The translations under genes and the position numbers were made by a program. Below, piece by piece: positions 49,150-56,992 of a DNA stretch of 64,000 nt. The stretch is taken from IMG/VR virus record IMGVR_UViG_3300030107_002115, positions 1 through 64,000 of that record. One strand, 5' to 3'. The stretch's first letter is position 1, and each line of letters begins with the position of its first letter. This DNA comes from a virus. A model generated the notes under the pieces. The model had not been told where the DNA came from and searched no databases. It saw nothing but the letters and a program-made list of their open reading frames with translations.

Positions 49150-49476
49150 ATGAACTGGTCAGAATACAAAGCAAAGAAAGGTAAAACAGCCGACTTTGCA
49201 AAAAAAGAAGTAGTAACTAAAAAAGCTGTTAAAGAGGTTAAAGACTCTGATGGCGTAGTAGTAAAAAAAGCAGAAGCAGAAGAAAAAAGAGCATACATAG
49301 CTATGGTTCAAAAGGCTTGGAATTCATCAACTGGAGAACAGCTAGATGACCGAGAGCAAGAATGGTCACTATCTGAACTTGAAAATGAAAAGAAAAGATA
49401 TGATGATAATATGACTAGAGCAAAAGCACAAAGCGATGGATTAGCAGAGGCGATTGCAGACTTTAAAAAACTTTAA
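49150..49476 (+). CDS. Conserved protein downstream of tail fibre (second copy)
   Basis: 108 residues, paralogue of 1594-1920 and nearly identical in protein and DNA over the first 40 codons, with later substitutions. Same ten-base spacing and ribosome site after the fibre stop. The high DNA identity here makes this segment the most likely place for homologous recombination or assembly switching between the two module types. Possible fibre-assembly role by position. Confidence 0.8.
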   Translation: MNWSEYKAKKGKTADFAKKEVVTKKAVKEVKDSDGVVVKKAEAEEKRAYIAMVQKAWNSSTGEQLDDREQEWSLSELENEKKRYDDNMTRAKAQSDGLAEAIADFKKL

Positions 49477-49501
49477 ATAACAAACAACACAGGAGTTAAT
49501 A

Positions 49502-49738
49502 ATGGCAAAAAAAGAAAAAGAAATGCCTAAAGAACAGACAATTAGTTACGAAGGAAAAGAATATAAAGTGTCTGTATTTAACGAGCAAGAAATTGATGAT
49601 TTTAATCATTCTTTAGATTTGCAAAATAAAATTCAAAGAGCAGCTTTTAATTTAAGGCAACTTAATGGCTCTGCTGAATATTATAAATCTAAAAATAATA
49701 AAGCAATAAAACGTGTAAATGAGGAAAAAGAAAAGTAA
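49502..49738 (+). CDS. Hypothetical small charged protein (second copy)
   Basis: 78 residues. The first 12 (MAKKEKEMPKEQ) match 1940-2185 exactly and then diverge (ISYEGKEYKVSVFNEQEIDD), with similarity returning at FNLRQL. It ends in a Lys/Glu run and overlaps the lipoprotein gene. Function unknown, as for its paralogue. Confidence 0.7.
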   Translation: MAKKEKEMPKEQTISYEGKEYKVSVFNEQEIDDFNHSLDLQNKIQRAAFNLRQLNGSAEYYKSKNNKAIKRVNEEKEK

Positions 49739-49880
49739 TCAATTTACAAATTATAACATCCTCATAAAGCTTGTTTTTATGGGGTTGTTATTATTTAGTT
49801 GTGAAGGTTGGTCTGTAATGGGATATGCTTTAGACAAATCACAAGAAAATAAAATTGATAGTACAGAGATAAATGAATGA
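49719..49880 (+). CDS. Putative lipoprotein (o-spanin-like), second copy
   Basis: 53 residues from ATG at 49719 inside the previous gene. A basic start MRKKKSNQF leads to LIKLVFMGLLLFSCEGW, with LFSC as lipobox. The mature part WSVMGYALDKSQENKIDSTE is shorter than in 2160-2423 (87 aa), which carries an extra C-terminal 35 residues. The stop overlaps the start of the next frames (ATGAATGA). Same spanin reasoning as for the first copy. Confidence 0.55.
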   Translation: MRKKKSNQFTNYNILIKLVFMGLLLFSCEGWSVMGYALDKSQENKIDSTEINE

Positions 49881-50193
49881 AGAGTTTAAAACTGCTAAGT
49901 CATATCGTACTGGCATTATTGACGACAATGCTTATATCACTATTAACTGGAAACTTTTGGTACAGTTTGGGGTATTTATTTTTGGCATCGGTTATACTTG
50001 GATGGATTTACAAGGTCGAATTTCAAGTCTTGAAGATGAAGTTGTGGAGGCTCATTCTGAAATACGGATGCTCGTTAGTAAACATCAGCTGGAAGAAACT
50101 GCACAATTAGAAGAACTTGAAGATAAACTCAAGTTTTATGAAAAAGAACTCAATATTAATCCTCTATCTTGGAGGAAAAGGAAAAAGAAATAA
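49873..50193 (+). CDS. Membrane-anchored coiled-coil protein (i-spanin-like), second copy
   Basis: 106 residues, ATG start. KSYRTGIIDDNAYITINWKL is followed by a TM segment (LVQFGVFIFGIGYTWM) and a coiled coil (LQGRISSLEDEVVEAHSEIR ... EKELNINP), ending RKRKKK. It aligns end to end with 2420-2746 at moderate identity. SYRT-x-x-IDDN, FYEKEL and the basic end are conserved. Confidence 0.7.
   Translation: MNEEFKTAKSYRTGIIDDNAYITINWKLLVQFGVFIFGIGYTWMDLQGRISSLEDEVVEAHSEIRMLVSKHQLEETAQLEELEDKLKFYEKELNINPLSWRKRKKK
49877..50110 (+). CDS. Possible overprinted membrane protein (second copy)
   Basis: 77 codons nested in the spanin-like gene in the +1 register. The ATG overlaps the lipoprotein stop (ATGA). 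It encodes MKSLKLLSHIVLALLTTMLI then SLLTGNFWYSLGYLFLASVI. Same register, same relative start and similar hydrophobicity as 2424-2678, with LLTT, LLT-x-x-FW and N-I-SWK shared. Low confidence individually; the pair is what makes it worth listing. Confidence 0.3.
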   Translation: MKSLKLLSHIVLALLTTMLISLLTGNFWYSLGYLFLASVILGWIYKVEFQVLKMKLWRLILKYGCSLVNISWKKLHN

Positions 50194-50510
50194 TGGACTT
50201 TATGGCTGTTTACGGAGAAGCAGGAATGATTGGGGTTGTTGGTGCTATGTTTGTATACCTAGTTATTTCTTTATCTAATAAATCAGCCAAACAACAAGAA
50301 GTATTAAAAGAATTAGAAGTTGAAAATAAAGGACAAAGCGAAACATTGGAAAATATGGAAGGAATGATCATAAAGTTAATTAATAGATGGAATCAATCAG
50401 ATGATAAACTTGATAGAAAGTTTGATGCTCTTACTAAAGAAGTAAATGATTTAGATAATCAAGTATCAAGAATAGATGGTTCTCTTTCAAGAATAAACGG
50501 AAAGCATTAA
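50193..50510 (+). CDS. Holin-like membrane protein with coiled coil (second copy)
   Basis: 105 residues from the ATG overlapping the preceding stop. MDFMAVYGEAGMIGVVGAMF and VYLVISLSNKSAKQQEVL are identical to 2746-3063. Later positions differ (KELEVENKGQ; VSRIDGSLSRINGKH). Very strong conservation of the membrane part compared with the rest. It contains the first GATC of the window (about 50366), where the paralogue has GATT. Confidence 0.65.
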   Translation: MDFMAVYGEAGMIGVVGAMFVYLVISLSNKSAKQQEVLKELEVENKGQSETLENMEGMIIKLINRWNQSDDKLDRKFDALTKEVNDLDNQVSRIDGSLSRINGKH

Positions 50511-50656
50511 TGGATAGTTTAAAAGTAACTGGAGCAAGTTTCACAAGTCAAGTAATAGTCTTTATGGATATGTTACCTTATTTTTTAGGAATTATAATAG
50601 CTATAATGAATATAGTCTATCTTTATTATAAAATAAAAAAAGCAAAGGAGTTGTAA
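50510..50656 (+). CDS. 48-aa membrane protein (second copy)
   Basis: MDSLKVTGASFTSQ, then VIVFMDMLPYFLGIIIAIMN and YLYYKIKKAKEL. Only about six residues differ from 3130-3276. The 24-aa peptide that precedes the first copy is missing here, so this gene directly overlaps the holin-like gene (TAATG). Confidence 0.7.
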   Translation: MDSLKVTGASFTSQVIVFMDMLPYFLGIIIAIMNIVYLYYKIKKAKEL

Positions 50657-50833
50657 ATGTTAGGAAAAGTAGTAGCTCAGTATTTATTAGATGATGAGGT
50701 TAAAGCTGATTTAATTGCGTCTGTTAATAAATCTGTTAACGTACCAATGATTAATGAAAAGACAGAAGCTAAGATTTTAGAAGCTATCTGGGAATTATTT
50801 GAAATGGCAATTAAAAAGAAATTAGGAGTATAA
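50657..50833 (+). CDS. 58-aa conserved soluble protein (second copy)
   Basis: MLGKVVAQYLLDDEVKADLI and ending EAIWELFEMAIKKKLGV. Differs from 3276-3452 at about three positions. AAAGGAG upstream. Conservation between otherwise diverged modules indicates strong selection. Unknown function; helical. Confidence 0.7.
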   Translation: MLGKVVAQYLLDDEVKADLIASVNKSVNVPMINEKTEAKILEAIWELFEMAIKKKLGV

Positions 50834-50835
50834 TA

Positions 50836-51033
50836 ATGACACATTCAATAATAGTTATTTTAACAATGGCAACACTTAATACTGAACCTTTAGATTCTAA
50901 TGGTAAACATTTAGAACAATATGCTATGATGGAAGATGTGAAAAAGAAAAAAAAGAAAGGCAAAAAGATTGGTGGTAGCAAAGGAAAGAAATCAAAAAAA
51001 GGATTTTTTTCTAAGATATTTGGCTCTAAGTAA
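50836..51033 (+). CDS. 65-aa protein with hydrophobic start and lysine-rich tail (second copy)
   Basis: MTHSIIVILTMATLNTEPLD then LEQYAMMEDV and the conserved KGKKIGGSKGKKSKKGFFSK tail. The N-terminal 25 residues differ from 3453-3647 while the tail is nearly invariant. It overlaps the endolysin ATG directly; the 26-aa AT-hook peptide present in the first module is absent. Confidence 0.65.
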   Translation: MTHSIIVILTMATLNTEPLDSNGKHLEQYAMMEDVKKKKKKGKKIGGSKGKKSKKGFFSKIFGSK

Positions 51034-51431
51034 TGCCACGTTTTAGTAGAAAGTCTAGGGAAAAATTAGAAGGCGTAGATGCACGTTTAGTTTTATTATT
51101 AGAAGAGGTTGTTAAATATTTTGATATTACCATTATTGAAGGTAAGCGTAGTCAAGAAAGGCAAAATCAATTAGTAAAAGAAGGTAAAAGTAAAACTAAA
51201 TTCGGTAAACACGTACAAGGAATGGCTGTTGATATTGCTCCTTATCCTATTGATTGGAACGCTAGAGATGATTTTCACTATTTAGGTGGCTTTGTTTTAG
51301 GGATTGCTTGTAAGATGGGCGTTAATGTTCGTTGGGGTGGCGACTGGTCGTCATCATCTTTAGCAAAAGAACAACGCACAACTAAAGATAATTCTTTTGA
51401 TGATTTAGTACACTTTGAAATAAAAGAATAA
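51033..51431 (+). CDS. Endolysin: M15-family peptidase (second copy)
   Basis: 132 residues. FGKHVQGMAVDIAPYPIDW holds the first His and Asp ligands, VRWGGDWSSSS the loop, and FDDLVHFEI the last His. It aligns with 3727-4107 over its length with an insertion (KEQRTTKD) in the loop before the final motif. Expected to cut the peptide stem of peptidoglycan. Two diverged endolysins in one genome would be unusual. Confidence 0.9.
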   Translation: MPRFSRKSREKLEGVDARLVLLLEEVVKYFDITIIEGKRSQERQNQLVKEGKSKTKFGKHVQGMAVDIAPYPIDWNARDDFHYLGGFVLGIACKMGVNVRWGGDWSSSSLAKEQRTTKDNSFDDLVHFEIKE

Positions 51432-54001
51432 TGCCTAAGAATCAAATACTTCTTAATGATTTTTCAGGTGGCTTAAACGATTATCAAGTTCCTAGGGATT
51501 TACAATTTAATGAATTACAAGCTTGTAATAACTTTACATTTCAACAAGGTAAAACTTTAAGAACTAGAGGGTCTTTTGTAGCTCACGGAGATGCACCAGC
51601 TCAAGCAGCTACTATAATTGGTGGTTATGGTTTTACATCTTTTGAGTCTGATTATTCTCCATCTTCTTATGAAGCTGTAAATACAAGTGTTAGTACTAAT
51701 TTAGTTTTTACAAATGATACTGGTGAAGGTTTAAATTCAGCTACAGTAGCTGGTGCGTATTTTGGCAGTTTTCAAGAAGGTGGACACGCTGTTTATAGCG
51801 TTCATAGTAGTTCTGGTTTACAAGATACCATTGATACAAGTATAGAACCCGGTATGCAAATAAAAATATCTGGGACAGCTAAAAATAATGGAATATATAC
51901 TGTTTTAGGTGTTGGAGATAGTATAAATACAGAGGATGATACCGCTGTAAATGCTATAGAAATAGATAGTTCTTTAAACACTTTTGCTAGTGAAACCGTA
52001 GCTGCTAATAGTACAACAACTGGAACAAAATCTATATTAACTCACACGTTAGGTGAGAATTGTTTAGTTGTTTCTGATATAGCTACTGGTAATCTTGATG
52101 TATATACTAAATCATCTGATGCTTTTATAGCTAGTGCTATTAGAACAAAATCAACTGCTGCTTCAGTAGATCAAAGCTCATCTTTTACATCTGAATATTC
52201 TTTTTATGTTATAGATAATGCTTTAAGAGTTTCTGATGGAACAACAAGTCCTTTTATGCAACCTAAATGGTATGGTTATATTGAAAGACATCATTTTAAA
52301 GATGTTCAATATAGTTCTACAGATATTGTTGGTTCTGCAACAACTTTTAAAGGTTGGTATCAAGACATTAATAAATTAAACATACCAATTTCTGCTAGAA
52401 CAGATACTAGTGATACATATCCTTCAACTGCAAATATAAGTTCAACTTCCTTTTCAAATAGAGGTGGTTTTACTATTAATTACGATAGTACTAATACAAA
52501 TGATAATAGTTTATGGGATTCAGAAACTTGGAAAATAGCCTTATCTTTAGTTTATGATGGAAATCAAGAATCTTTATTATACGTACCCACTTCAAATAAT
52601 ACGTTTACAACTGTACTAGGTAATGATTTACGTTTACGTGTTATGGCTGCAATAAGTGCTAGTAATTTAGGATATGGAACTAGAGTAACAGGCGGTAGAA
52701 TGTATTATAAAACTTCTGATTCAGAAACAGACGATTGGATATTGTTATGTAATATAGATTTAACTCACGGAGTTTCTCCTACGTTAGAAGGAGATAAAAC
52801 TGGATGGACTGCTGCAAGTGCAACTACGTTTTATTCTGATGTAACATTACTATCCCCTAATACGGATTCTTACAAATCAATAAATGGATATTCTCCCGAT
52901 ATACATTCTAATTCTATAGGTAGACTTGGAGAAGGGTGGAAAACTGGTTTAATTTGTAATAGAAGAGCTTTTGTTGCAAATGTAAGAACTAAAAATGAAT
53001 ATGATAATAACGTAACAATTCACGGAGATAGAATTATGTATTCTATGCCTAATAAATTTGATACGTTTCCATCTTTTAATTATATAGACGTAGTAAAAGG
53101 TGACGCAGAACATTATTTAAAATTAGAATCATTTGCAGATAGATTATTAGCTTTTAAACACCATTCTGTTCAAATTATAAACGTTTCATCTCCCAGTGAT
53201 GACAGTTGGTTTTTAGAAGAAGATATAAAAAATAACGGAGTAGAACATTCAGCGTCTGTTTTTAGATCAAACAAAGGAATTATTTGGGCAAATAATGAAG
53301 GTTGTTTTTTATATAACGGTTCTGAGATATTAAATTTAACAGAAAATAAAATAGATCAAAGTACTTGGAGTAGTTTTGTTACCACTTCTTCTTGTGTTGG
53401 TTATGATGCTCATTCAGATATGATTTTAGTTAGTAGACAATCTGATACTGGAGCTTCCAATATGGGAGATTGCTATGTTTTTGATTTTAAAACAGGAGCT
53501 TGGTCTTATGTTTCTACTTTAATAAATGTTAGTTCTTTATATACAAATTTTATAACTGATTATAATGGAGATTTATGTGTTGCTGTTAAAAATAGTAGTA
53601 ACATTGAAATAAAAAAGTTTTCTCATACAACGATTGAAGATATAAGTACTGGAAAAGCTTTAATAAAAACAAAAGATATAGATTTTGATTTACCCTCTAT
53701 AAAAAAGAAAATATATTCTGTAACAGTAACTTATAAAAGCGATAATGCACAAACAGCACCTATATCTTATTCTACTAATGGAGGTACTAGCTATACTAAT
53801 CTTACAGGTAATTTTATAGCAACAGGAGCTACTTGGAAAAAACTTAAAGCAACTGCCTCTTCTCCAATAACGTGTCAGTCCGTAGCTATACAAATTAAAA
53901 ACGCATCAGCATCAACTGGAAGTACTAGGGGAATACAAATTGGAGATATAAGTATAGAATATAGAATACTTAACGTTGCTAATGTTACTAGTGATACGTA
54001 A
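51431..54001 (+). CDS. Large virion protein, propeller-like (second copy)
   Basis: 856 residues, shorter than the 1040-aa paralogue at 4107-7229. Shared landmarks: LLNDFSGGLNDYQVPRDLQF at the start, WKIALSLVYDGNQESLLYVP, RVTGGRMYYKTSD, GWKTGLICNRRAFVANVRT, DRLLAFKHHSVQIINVSSPS and WFLEEDIKNNGVEHS. These keep the propeller-like core. The differences lie in the N-terminal 300 residues. From here on ACGT and GATC are frequent, unlike the first copy. Confidence 0.75.
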   Translation: MPKNQILLNDFSGGLNDYQVPRDLQFNELQACNNFTFQQGKTLRTRGSFVAHGDAPAQAATIIGGYGFTSFESDYSPSSYEAVNTSVSTNLVFTNDTGEGLNSATVAGAYFGSFQEGGHAVYSVHSSSGLQDTIDTSIEPGMQIKISGTAKNNGIYTVLGVGDSINTEDDTAVNAIEIDSSLNTFASETVAANSTTTGTKSILTHTLGENCLVVSDIATGNLDVYTKSSDAFIASAIRTKSTAASVDQSSSFTSEYSFYVIDNALRVSDGTTSPFMQPKWYGYIERHHFKDVQYSSTDIVGSATTFKGWYQDINKLNIPISARTDTSDTYPSTANISSTSFSNRGGFTINYDSTNTNDNSLWDSETWKIALSLVYDGNQESLLYVPTSNNTFTTVLGNDLRLRVMAAISASNLGYGTRVTGGRMYYKTSDSETDDWILLCNIDLTHGVSPTLEGDKTGWTAASATTFYSDVTLLSPNTDSYKSINGYSPDIHSNSIGRLGEGWKTGLICNRRAFVANVRTKNEYDNNVTIHGDRIMYSMPNKFDTFPSFNYIDVVKGDAEHYLKLESFADRLLAFKHHSVQIINVSSPSDDSWFLEEDIKNNGVEHSASVFRSNKGIIWANNEGCFLYNGSEILNLTENKIDQSTWSSFVTTSSCVGYDAHSDMILVSRQSDTGASNMGDCYVFDFKTGAWSYVSTLINVSSLYTNFITDYNGDLCVAVKNSSNIEIKKFSHTTIEDISTGKALIKTKDIDFDLPSIKKKIYSVTVTYKSDNAQTAPISYSTNGGTSYTNLTGNFIATGATWKKLKATASSPITCQSVAIQIKNASASTGSTRGIQIGDISIEYRILNVANVTSDT

Positions 54002-54705
54002 TGCCTAGATTAGAGCGACAATTAAGAAAAACAATTAATTCAAAAGGTAACGCATTACCTAATAGTAATTCAAAATCCGTTATTGATTACACTCCATCTA
54101 GCTCTAATATGAAAGAAGGTGAGCAAATTTTTGCAAAAGAAGGTAATAAACCACTTGCTTTATATAAAAAAAATAAAGGTATATTAAATAAAGTTTATTT
54201 ATCAGCTGATGGAAATCAAATTGTAGATAAAAAATTAATAACTAATTCACTACAATATAAAAAACGTTTTATAGATTATAGAATATTTATTCACAATTTT
54301 CAAAAAGACCTTGATACTGATGAACTTTATCTACCTTGGACTGGAGTTGTAGATACTACATCTTTTAAATCTTCAACTGGTTATTTAACTCCTTTTAAAA
54401 TGACGTGTCATAAACTTATATTTAGACCACCAAATTTAACAGACAATACAGATAATATTGTATTTGCAATAAAAAAAATAGACAATGGAGATAATACAGA
54501 AGATGCTGTTTGTAATTATACTTACTCAACTACATTTGTTGACTATACTTCAATAACTATAAAACAATCTGATTGGAGTGCTACTCCAATAATAAATGCT
54601 GGTAATATAGCTATATTAACTATTGACGCTTCAGATACCGGAATAACAACTTCTGCTATGGATTTTTTTGTAACGTCAGTATGGAGAGTAGAGGTAGAAA
54701 TTTAA
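54001..54705 (+). CDS. Conserved virion protein, 234 aa (second copy)
   Basis: Overlaps the preceding stop (TAATG). The first 65 residues do not match 7229-7900, but from about residue 70 on they are almost the same protein. LTPFKMTCHKLIFRPPNLTD, IKKIDNGDNTEDAVCNYTYS and TTFVDYTSITIKQSDWSATP are all kept. It is the most constrained protein of the duplicated module, and the last before the non-homologous segment. Confidence 0.75.
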   Translation: MPRLERQLRKTINSKGNALPNSNSKSVIDYTPSSSNMKEGEQIFAKEGNKPLALYKKNKGILNKVYLSADGNQIVDKKLITNSLQYKKRFIDYRIFIHNFQKDLDTDELYLPWTGVVDTTSFKSSTGYLTPFKMTCHKLIFRPPNLTDNTDNIVFAIKKIDNGDNTEDAVCNYTYSTTFVDYTSITIKQSDWSATPIINAGNIAILTIDASDTGITTSAMDFFVTSVWRVEVEI

Positions 54706-54739
54706 GTAAATAAATATGTATATTCTAACTACAAAAAAG

Positions 54740-54752
54740 TATATTATATAAT
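54740..54752 (+). promoter_or_regulatory. AT-rich -10-like boxes before the 367-aa gene
   Basis: TATATT (54740-54745) and TATAAT (54747-54752) sit directly before the ATG at 54753. No ribosome site is seen. A transcript from the first box would start about at the ATG. No convincing -35. This is the only gap in the second module. Confidence 0.25.
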
Positions 54753-55856
54753 ATGGCAAGACAATCTAAGAAAATTTTATCTACAAGAGCTAGGTCTTTA
54801 GCTGGAACAACTAGAGTTTCTACTAGTGAACGTAAACGTTTACAAAATGCCGTTAATAAGATGCAAAAAGAAATTGATGATTTTAACGCTTCCATAGAAA
54901 AACGTAAAAAAGAAAAAGGTAGATGGGGTTGGGTTAGCGAGATTGGCGGTGTTCTTACTACTGTTGGAGCTGCGACTGGAAATCCAATAATTGCTGGTAT
55001 TGGTTTAGGTGCTACCGCTATTGGATCAGCTAAAGAATATCAAAAAACAAAAGATTACGTTAGAGCTGCCGATAGGATAGAAACAGATCAAGCTAAAAAA
55101 TTTGAAAAAAAATTATTTGTAGGTCAATCAGCTAAAGACGCAACTGCTGGTATGGAATCATATAAAGATGATGCTGCACAATCTGCTGAAGATCAAAGAA
55201 AACTAGCATTTAAAGAAGGTTTGATGGATGTAGGTGCTGGTGTACTTCAAGCTGGACAAGCTGGAACATTTGGTGGTAAAATGTCTAATTTTTTAAATAA
55301 ACCTATTGCTTCATTTGAATCAACTGAAGGTATGTCTGATACAGGTAAGTTTTTAGTGCAACAAGCAAATCAAAATATGGGTTCTATTGGTAGTATTGGA
55401 ACAGAAGCTTTAGGTGGTTATGGAGTAACTCCTTCAATACAACAAGGAATAGGTGCTAGGTTTGGAGAGAAAATACCGGGATCAGCTAATTATACTGGTA
55501 AATCATTTAAATCTTTTGACTCTATTAAAATACCAAGAAATGATAGAAATATAGATAGAATGTTTAATCAAACTTTTACTGAAGAAAGTTTTAATACAGT
55601 TCCTAACGTTAATTTAAATATGCCAACTCAAGCAAGTTTAAATCGTATAAACAATCCAACATTTCAAACACTTACAGGTGGTGGAATTGAAAGTGCTGGT
55701 TCTTTTAAAAATGAACTTTTGAGAGATAAATATAAACAAAAAGCTTTAAGATCTGGCAATATTATAAAAAATTTCAATCCAGATGATGATGAATTTTTAG
55801 TGAAAAATTTATTAAACTGGAGAGATCGTGGGATAAGTTATGGGGGAAGTTATTAA
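54753..55856 (+). CDS. Ala/Gly-rich virion protein, 367 aa
   Basis: A basic start (MARQSKKILSTRARSLAGTT) is followed by a coiled coil (LQNAVNKMQKEIDDFNASIE) and a hydrophobic Gly/Ala stretch (GGVLTTVGAATGNPIIAGIG, then LGATAIGSAKE) at about 65-95. The remainder is polar, with GG motifs. It replaces the 455-aa protein of the first module and shows no obvious similarity beyond the Gly/Ala hydrophobic helix. Such helices are typical for ejection proteins that insert in membranes. Ends in YGGSY. Confidence 0.65.
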   Translation: MARQSKKILSTRARSLAGTTRVSTSERKRLQNAVNKMQKEIDDFNASIEKRKKEKGRWGWVSEIGGVLTTVGAATGNPIIAGIGLGATAIGSAKEYQKTKDYVRAADRIETDQAKKFEKKLFVGQSAKDATAGMESYKDDAAQSAEDQRKLAFKEGLMDVGAGVLQAGQAGTFGGKMSNFLNKPIASFESTEGMSDTGKFLVQQANQNMGSIGSIGTEALGGYGVTPSIQQGIGARFGEKIPGSANYTGKSFKSFDSIKIPRNDRNIDRMFNQTFTEESFNTVPNVNLNMPTQASLNRINNPTFQTLTGGGIESAGSFKNELLRDKYKQKALRSGNIIKNFNPDDDEFLVKNLLNWRDRGISYGGSY

Positions 55857-56983
55857 TGCCTGATAATAATGGATTAGAAGAATATAATCCTTATGATTAT
55901 ATAGATGCTATTACAGATGATTATGATAGTGATCAAGCTACACGTGATTTATACGGTCAAGATTTAAGTGAAAGTTTTTTAAATACAACTGATCCTTCAA
56001 CTGGATTAACATATCGTGATTTAGTATTGCAATATGATCCTACTGGAGAACAAGAATTATATTCATCTTTTAAAGCTGGTGCTAAATCAGCATTATCTAG
56101 TACTATAGGAAGTATGGCTAACGTTAGAGGTCAAGAAAGAATACGTAGTGCTGGTACTGGTTTTGCTAAAGTTGGTGCAGGTTCTCAAATGTTAGAAGAA
56201 ACAAGTCAAGACACTTCTAGTTTATACGGAGATGCTTTTTCAGGTGCTTTAATGGATTTAACTAGAGGTGTAACAAGACAAAGAGAAACGTATCAAGAAG
56301 ATTTAGCTAGACAATTAGATGAATGGTCACAATCTCAAGATATATTTGCTGATAGTGGAGATGGAGACGGAACATTACCACAAAATCAATGGTATGATGG
56401 AGATACATTAGAAGGTTCAGATGTTGAATTTCCCGTAGGTGTAGAAGATGGTGAACAATGGACACATCCCGAAACTGGAGATACTTATGTTTGGAATGAT
56501 GGTGGTGGCATAGATGGATACTGGTCTTTTTTAGATATTGACGATAGTCAAGATTTGTCTGTAAATGAATTTCCAACATATACTTTTGATAATCCACCAC
56601 CAGTAAATGAATTGGAAATATTATACGAGGGAGAAACATATACTTGGGATGGAACACAGTATGTAGATGACAATGGGAATCCTTGGAGTGGTTATGGAGA
56701 CATAGGTCAAGGTACTGGAGAAACTGGATCATACGAAGGTAATATTACACAAGGTGGTGAAGTTGGTAGTGATCCAACCGGACAACAACAATATCAAAAT
56801 TTTCCAACTGGTCAAATGACAAATGTAGGAGAACCTTTTGATCCTTATACAAATATAGGAACTGTTATAGTTGTAGAGTCAGAACCTCCACGTACATTTA
56901 TGTGGGATAATGAAAATAATATATATGTAGAGTATGATACAGAAGGAGCTGGACAACTTGGACAAACCGCACCAAATCAATAG
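55856..56983 (+). CDS. Virion-module protein with repeated T-Y-x-W motifs, 375 aa
   Basis: An acidic N-terminus (EYNPYDYIDAITDDYDSDQA) is followed by YDPTGEQELYSSFKAGAKSA and a helical Gln/Ser-rich region to about 155. The C-terminal half contains three short beta units: GDTYVWNDGGGIDGYW, GETYTWDGTQYVDDNG and PRTFMWDNENNIYVEY. The helical part may be a remote relative of the C-terminus of 9279-10931. The W-units could be carbohydrate- or wall-binding-like; unproven. Overlaps the previous stop. Confidence 0.6.
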   Translation: MPDNNGLEEYNPYDYIDAITDDYDSDQATRDLYGQDLSESFLNTTDPSTGLTYRDLVLQYDPTGEQELYSSFKAGAKSALSSTIGSMANVRGQERIRSAGTGFAKVGAGSQMLEETSQDTSSLYGDAFSGALMDLTRGVTRQRETYQEDLARQLDEWSQSQDIFADSGDGDGTLPQNQWYDGDTLEGSDVEFPVGVEDGEQWTHPETGDTYVWNDGGGIDGYWSFLDIDDSQDLSVNEFPTYTFDNPPPVNELEILYEGETYTWDGTQYVDDNGNPWSGYGDIGQGTGETGSYEGNITQGGEVGSDPTGQQQYQNFPTGQMTNVGEPFDPYTNIGTVIVVESEPPRTFMWDNENNIYVEYDTEGAGQLGQTAPNQ

Positions 56984-56992
56984 GAATAAATA

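Noticed and set aside
56307-56732. 141-codon minus-strand frame rich in His and Leu
   Set aside because: Shadow of the acidic 375-aa gene; His/Leu bias arises from antisense Asp/Glu/Gln codons.
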